Shown piece after piece: positions 60,630 to 64,000 of a stretch of DNA of 64,000 nucleotides. How positions within the stretch are numbered: position 1 is the stretch's first letter; the number at the start of each line of letters is the position of its first letter. The position numbers were made by a program, and so were the translations under genes. The notes under the pieces are model-generated. The model was not told where the DNA came from. It was given only the letters and a program-made list of their open reading frames with translations, and searched no databases. The stretch covers positions 3,018,501 through 3,082,500 of the forward strand of contig NZ_CP096670.1 in the NCBI RefSeq assembly GCF_023238625.1, written 5' to 3'. The stretch is from Agarivorans sp. TSD2052. Lineage in GTDB: Bacteria; Pseudomonadota; Gammaproteobacteria; Enterobacterales; Celerinatantimonadaceae.

Positions 60630-61604
60630 TTATTGACCTCCCGGTAAATGGAAGTCGTCATGACAGGCGCGTTGGCGATCACTACCAAAGGTGCTAAGCG
60701 CCGGGCTTTGTTGGCGACAAATATCACTCACTCTGTGGCAACGTTCTTGGAACGGACAGCCCTGTGGCAATTTTAACAAGTTAGGCGGGTTGCCCGGAAT
60801 GGTGGGCAATATTGCGCCTTCCGTATCTAAGCGAGGGATCGCTTTTAACAAACCTTCGGTATAAGGATGGCTTGGCTTATAAAATACATCGCGCGCGGTG
60901 CCATATTCCATGGTACGGCCTGCGTACATAACTAACACCTTGTCACAAATACCCGCGACAACACCTAAGTCATGGGTAATCATAATAATGGCGGTATTAA
61001 ATTCGCTTTTTAGCTCGTTTAATAAGGTCATGATTTGTGCTTGTACTGTAACGTCTAATGCCGTTGTTGGTTCGTCGGCGATGAGCAATTGCGGGCGGCA
61101 TAATAAGGCCATAGCAATCATTACCCGTTGGCGCATACCACCAGAAAACTCATGCGGGTACATAGCCATACGCTTTTCGGCTTCGGGCATTTTTACCGCA
61201 TCTAGCATGCGTACCGCTTCAACATGGGCTTCACGGTTAGTCATGCCTTTATGCAAACGCAATACTTCTTTGAGCTGCTCACCCACTTTCATATAGGGAT
61301 TAAGCGAAGTCATTGGATCTTGGAAAATCATCGAGATTTTCTCAGCACGAATCGTATTTAGCGCTTTTTCTGGCAAGTTAAGCACTTGCTGACCGTTAAA
61401 CAAGGCTTCGCCAGTAATGGTACCGTTTTTTGCCAGCAGCCCCATTAAAGCAAAAGCGGTTTGGCTTTTACCCGAACCTGACTCGCCTACAATGCCTAAG
61501 GTTTGGCCTGCGTTCAGTGAAAAGGTTAAATCATTCACTGCAGTTACACTGCCTTCAGGAGTAGAAAACTCTACCCGAAGGTCTTTAACGTCTAATAAAC
61601 TCAT
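60630..61604 (-). CDS. oppD: Oligopeptide ABC transporter ATP-binding protein OppD
   Basis: 324 residues. Walker A GESGSGKSQTAFAL, Q-loop MIFQDPMTSLNPYMKVGEQ, signature FSGGMRQRVMIAMALLC and Walker B LLIADEPTTALDVT. The C-terminal region has the family Cys cluster (CPFQERCHRVSDICRQQ). It works as a pair with OppF. Its stop is adjacent to the oppF start and it begins 15 bases after oppC. Confidence 0.95.
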   Translation of the reverse strand: MSLLDVKDLRVEFSTPEGSVTAVNDLTFSLNAGQTLGIVGESGSGKSQTAFALMGLLAKNGTITGEALFNGQQVLNLPEKALNTIRAEKISMIFQDPMTSLNPYMKVGEQLKEVLRLHKGMTNREAHVEAVRMLDAVKMPEAEKRMAMYPHEFSGGMRQRVMIAMALLCRPQLLIADEPTTALDVTVQAQIMTLLNELKSEFNTAIIMITHDLGVVAGICDKVLVMYAGRTMEYGTARDVFYKPSHPYTEGLLKAIPRLDTEGAILPTIPGNPPNLLKLPQGCPFQERCHRVSDICRQQSPALSTFGSDRQRACHDDFHLPGGQ

Positions 61605-61619
61605 TGTTGTACCCTTGCC

Positions 61620-62528
61620 CTACCGATCTTTCGGATCTAAGGCATCACGTAAACCGTCGCCTACATAGTTAAAACTAAATAGTGTTACCACCATAAATGC
61701 TGCTGGGTATAGTAACTGCCAAATAGCAATTTCCATGGTTTGAGAACCGTCTTGCAGCAATGCGCCCCAAGATGTCATTGGCTCTTGCACCCCTAAGCCC
61801 AAAAAGCTTAAAAACGATTCGGTAAGAATCATTTGTGGCACTAATAAAGTGGCGTAAACCGCAACAATGCCCAATACATTAGGGACAATGTGGCGAGTGA
61901 TGATTTTCCATTTTGACACACCGCACACTTCGGCAGCTTCAATAAACTCTTTGTTCTTCAGGCTAAGTGTTTGACCGCGTACAATACGAGCCATGTCTAA
62001 CCAAGACACCGCACCAATGGCCACAAACACTAAGAAGATATTGCGCCCAAAAAAGGTCACTAACAAAATCACGAAAAACATGAAAGGAATGCCGTAAAGG
62101 ATTTCCAGCAAGCGCATCATTACGCGGTCAACGGTTCCACCCAAAAAGCCTGACGTTGCACCATATAGCGTACCAATAAGTACGGCTACAAATGCCCCCA
62201 TCACACCAACTAGCAATGATATTTGCCCCCCTAATAAGGTACGTACAAACATATCACGGCCCAGTGAATCAGTACCAAAGTAGTGGCCAGTTTCAATAGA
62301 CGGCCCTTGGTGCATGGCGCCCCAATCGGTATCGTCATAGGCAAATTCACTTAGGTAAGAGCCAAACACAACCAATAAGGTAATGAAGACCAGTATGCCT
62401 AAGCTCACCATGGCAGCACGGTTACGCATAAAACGCATGCGAGCATCTTGCCACAAGCTGCGGCCTTCAATTTCTAACTTATCAGCAAACTCGCTAAGCG
62501 CTTCGCTGTTCTGTTGATTATTTAACAT
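61620..62528 (-). CDS. oppC: Oligopeptide ABC transporter permease OppC
   Basis: 302 residues, the same length as in Escherichia coli. The N-terminal OppC_N segment precedes a first membrane helix (VSLGILVFITLLVVFGSYL). The family motif HYFGTDSLGRDMFVRTLLGG and an EAA-like loop EFIEAAEVCGVSKWKIITRH are present, with five or six membrane helices. It pairs with OppB to form the channel. Good spacing (9 bases) to oppB. Confidence 0.95.
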   Translation of the reverse strand: MLNNQQNSEALSEFADKLEIEGRSLWQDARMRFMRNRAAMVSLGILVFITLLVVFGSYLSEFAYDDTDWGAMHQGPSIETGHYFGTDSLGRDMFVRTLLGGQISLLVGVMGAFVAVLIGTLYGATSGFLGGTVDRVMMRLLEILYGIPFMFFVILLVTFFGRNIFLVFVAIGAVSWLDMARIVRGQTLSLKNKEFIEAAEVCGVSKWKIITRHIVPNVLGIVAVYATLLVPQMILTESFLSFLGLGVQEPMTSWGALLQDGSQTMEIAIWQLLYPAAFMVVTLFSFNYVGDGLRDALDPKDR

Positions 62529-62537
62529 GGCAGCCTC

Positions 62538-63458
62538 CTAGTAGCGAATTTTCGGGTCGATGAAGGCATAAAGTATGTCTACAATCGCGTTGAAAATGAT
62601 GGTGAATGAACCAATAAGAATGGTTAAGCCCAACACTAATGAATAATCTCGGTTAAGTGCGCCATTCACAAACAACTTACCAAAGCCCGGTAAACCAAAA
62701 ATGGTTTCAATCACTACCGAACCAGTAATAATGCCCACAAATGCCGGCCCCATATAAGACACAACAGGCAACAGCGCAGGGCGCAGCGCGTGGCGAGTAA
62801 CAATGTAGCCATAAGGCAACCCTTTGGCTTTGGCCGTTCGAATAAAATTAGAACTTAATACTTCAATCATGCTGCCGCGCATAATTCGCGCAAAAGACGC
62901 GACATAAAGTAGTGACATACCTAGCATCGGCAAAATGATGTATTGCCACTGGCCTCCATTCCAACCACCGGCGGGCAGCCATTGCAACTTAATGGCGAAG
63001 ATATACACCAGCGTGGGGGCTAATACAAAGGAAGGCATCACCACCCCGGCCATTGCCGTGGACATAATGGTAAAGTCCATCCATGTATTTTGTTTTAGGG
63101 CCGCTAAGGTACCTACCGATACCCCCATTAATACCGTGAAGATAAAGGCGATTGAGCCAATTTTAGCTGACACCGGCAAAGCCTGAGCGACCAGTTCATT
63201 CACGGTGTAGTCTTTATATTTAAATGACGGGCCTAGATCGCCTTGCGCCAAATTGCCTAAGTAAGTGAAATACTGTTCTAATACCGGCTTATCTAAACCG
63301 TATTTAGCTTCAATATTGGCCAGCACTTCAGGCGGTAGTGAGCGTTCACCTGAGAAAGGACTTCCTGGGGCAAAACGCATCATAAAAAAGGTGATAGTAA
63401 TCAATACCAACAAGGTTGGAATTGCTTCTAGCATTCGTTTTAAGATGAACTTAATCAT
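62538..63458 (-). CDS. oppB: Oligopeptide ABC transporter permease OppB
   Basis: 306 residues, the same length as in Escherichia coli. Starts MIKFILKRMLEAIPTLLVLI with the first membrane helix; the EAA-like loop is NFIRTAKAKGLPYGYIVTRH, and SVVIETIFGLPGFGKLFVNG is the family signature near the end. Forms the transmembrane pore with OppC. Separated from oppA by a strong hairpin that would set the lower expression of the downstream genes. Confidence 0.95.
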   Translation of the reverse strand: MIKFILKRMLEAIPTLLVLITITFFMMRFAPGSPFSGERSLPPEVLANIEAKYGLDKPVLEQYFTYLGNLAQGDLGPSFKYKDYTVNELVAQALPVSAKIGSIAFIFTVLMGVSVGTLAALKQNTWMDFTIMSTAMAGVVMPSFVLAPTLVYIFAIKLQWLPAGGWNGGQWQYIILPMLGMSLLYVASFARIMRGSMIEVLSSNFIRTAKAKGLPYGYIVTRHALRPALLPVVSYMGPAFVGIITGSVVIETIFGLPGFGKLFVNGALNRDYSLVLGLTILIGSFTIIFNAIVDILYAFIDPKIRY

Positions 63459-63512
63459 ACTATTTTCCAGCTTCTCTTGGTTGCCGTTACTTAAGTAAGC
63501 TTAGTAACAACA

Positions 63513-63546
63513 AAATAAGGCACCTCGATTAAAAGGTGCCTTATTT
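63513..63546 (-). terminator. Attenuating hairpin between oppA and oppB
   Basis: Perfect 13-bp stem AAATAAGGCACCT / AGGTGCCTTATTT around an 8-base loop. In other species such a structure reduces transcription past the abundant oppA message. Confidence 0.85.
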
Positions 63547-63558
63547 AACAAACATCAA

Positions 63559-64000
63559 TTAGTTAGCAATGATGTATAGGTCTTTGGTGTAAATTTTGTC
63601 TTCAGCGTTGTTCATTGGGTAGCCACCAACGGTAGGCTTAACCAAACGCGCATTTACATAGTGATAGATAGGTGCCAAAGGCATATCTTGTGCAAGCTGC
63701 GCTTCAGCTTGACGGTAGTTGTCACCACGAACTGCATCATCAACCGCCGCCATAGCACCATTCATAAAGCCATCATAAGCAGGGCTATTGTAGAATTGGT
63801 CGTTATTACCGTTATTGCTTTGCATCAGTGACAAGAAGGTTGACGCTTCGTTGTAATCACCACACCAGCCAGCACGTGTTACGTCGTAGTTGCCGTTGCG
63901 ACGGTTATCGAGGAAGGTTTTCCACTCTTGGTTTTCTAGGTTAACTTTAACACCCAGCGTTTTCTTCCACATTGAAGAAACCGCAATAGCGATTTTCTTA
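63559..64000 (-). CDS. oppA: Oligopeptide-binding protein OppA, C-terminal part
   Basis: The frame is open from the stop at 63559 through to the edge of the window, so the 5' part is outside. The visible 147 residues match the C-terminal part of OppA: LGVKVNLENQEWKTFLDNRR, RAGWCGDYNEASTFLSLM and the closing PIYHYVNARLVKPTVGGYP with the AEDKIYTKDLYI end. OppA is the periplasmic peptide receptor of the OppBCDF importer. Its position as the first gene of the operon fits. Confidence 0.93.
   Translation of the reverse strand, partial: KKIAIAVSSMWKKTLGVKVNLENQEWKTFLDNRRNGNYDVTRAGWCGDYNEASTFLSLMQSNNGNNDQFYNSPAYDGFMNGAMAAVDDAVRGDNYRQAEAQLAQDMPLAPIYHYVNARLVKPTVGGYPMNNAEDKIYTKDLYIIAN

Overview
The window looks like chromosome from a marine, facultatively anaerobic gammaproteobacterium of the Alteromonadales/Vibrionales type. 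An Agarivorans-like genus is my guess, from gene content only. Supporting traits are a NifJ-type pyruvate:ferredoxin oxidoreductase, a PEP-CTERM nidogen-like protein, a GH8 glycanase, spondin-domain proteins and a cassette array of the Vibrio style. No rRNA, tRNA or CRISPR array was found. Both window edges cut genes: an unknown protein at the left and oppA at the right.

Layout. 0-7 kb: end of an unknown gene, then a two-gene redox operon (GltD-like flavoprotein plus NifJ), convergent with a fasciclin protein. 7.5-12.5 kb: lipoprotein, CPA2 antiporter with an RCK domain, AraC regulator with AzlC/AzlD amino-acid exporter, and a STAS-like protein. 13-19 kb: small RRF-like protein, RecQ-family helicase, DUF3307/SatD pair with an array of GTAAC half-sites upstream, and a Tle1-like (DUF2235) hydrolase. 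19-24 kb: histidine kinase and response regulator followed by two spondin-domain proteins and a lipoprotein. 24.3-29.8 kb: ureide catabolism locus (polar amino-acid type ABC importer, RpiR regulator, allantoicase, ureidoglycolate lyase) with a shared 17-bp motif ahead of both gene blocks. 30-52 kb: mostly single housekeeping or accessory genes (Nudix, PEP-CTERM protein, IalB-like, OYE plus GST with divergent HxlR, SEC-C protein, WYL regulator, GH8 enzyme, MBL lipoprotein, a large TPR-GAF-GGDEF protein, kinase-like plus IMPase-like pair).

52-59.2 kb is the most unusual stretch: small, mostly unknown minus-strand genes separated by attC-like sites whose core boxes match cassette by cassette. 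There is no integrase or recognisable attI in the window, so I read it as a cluster of attC sites lacking an integrase (CALIN), or the far part of an integron whose integrase lies elsewhere. Two attC sites appear to be interrupted by decayed transposon pieces (IS10-like and IS110-like), and one cassette gene carries an internal stop. 59.6-64 kb: oligopeptide transporter operon oppABCDF on the minus strand.

Functional assignments come from motifs and remembered family features; no database search was possible. Start codons were moved from the longest reading frame where a ribosome binding site or family start made this clear.
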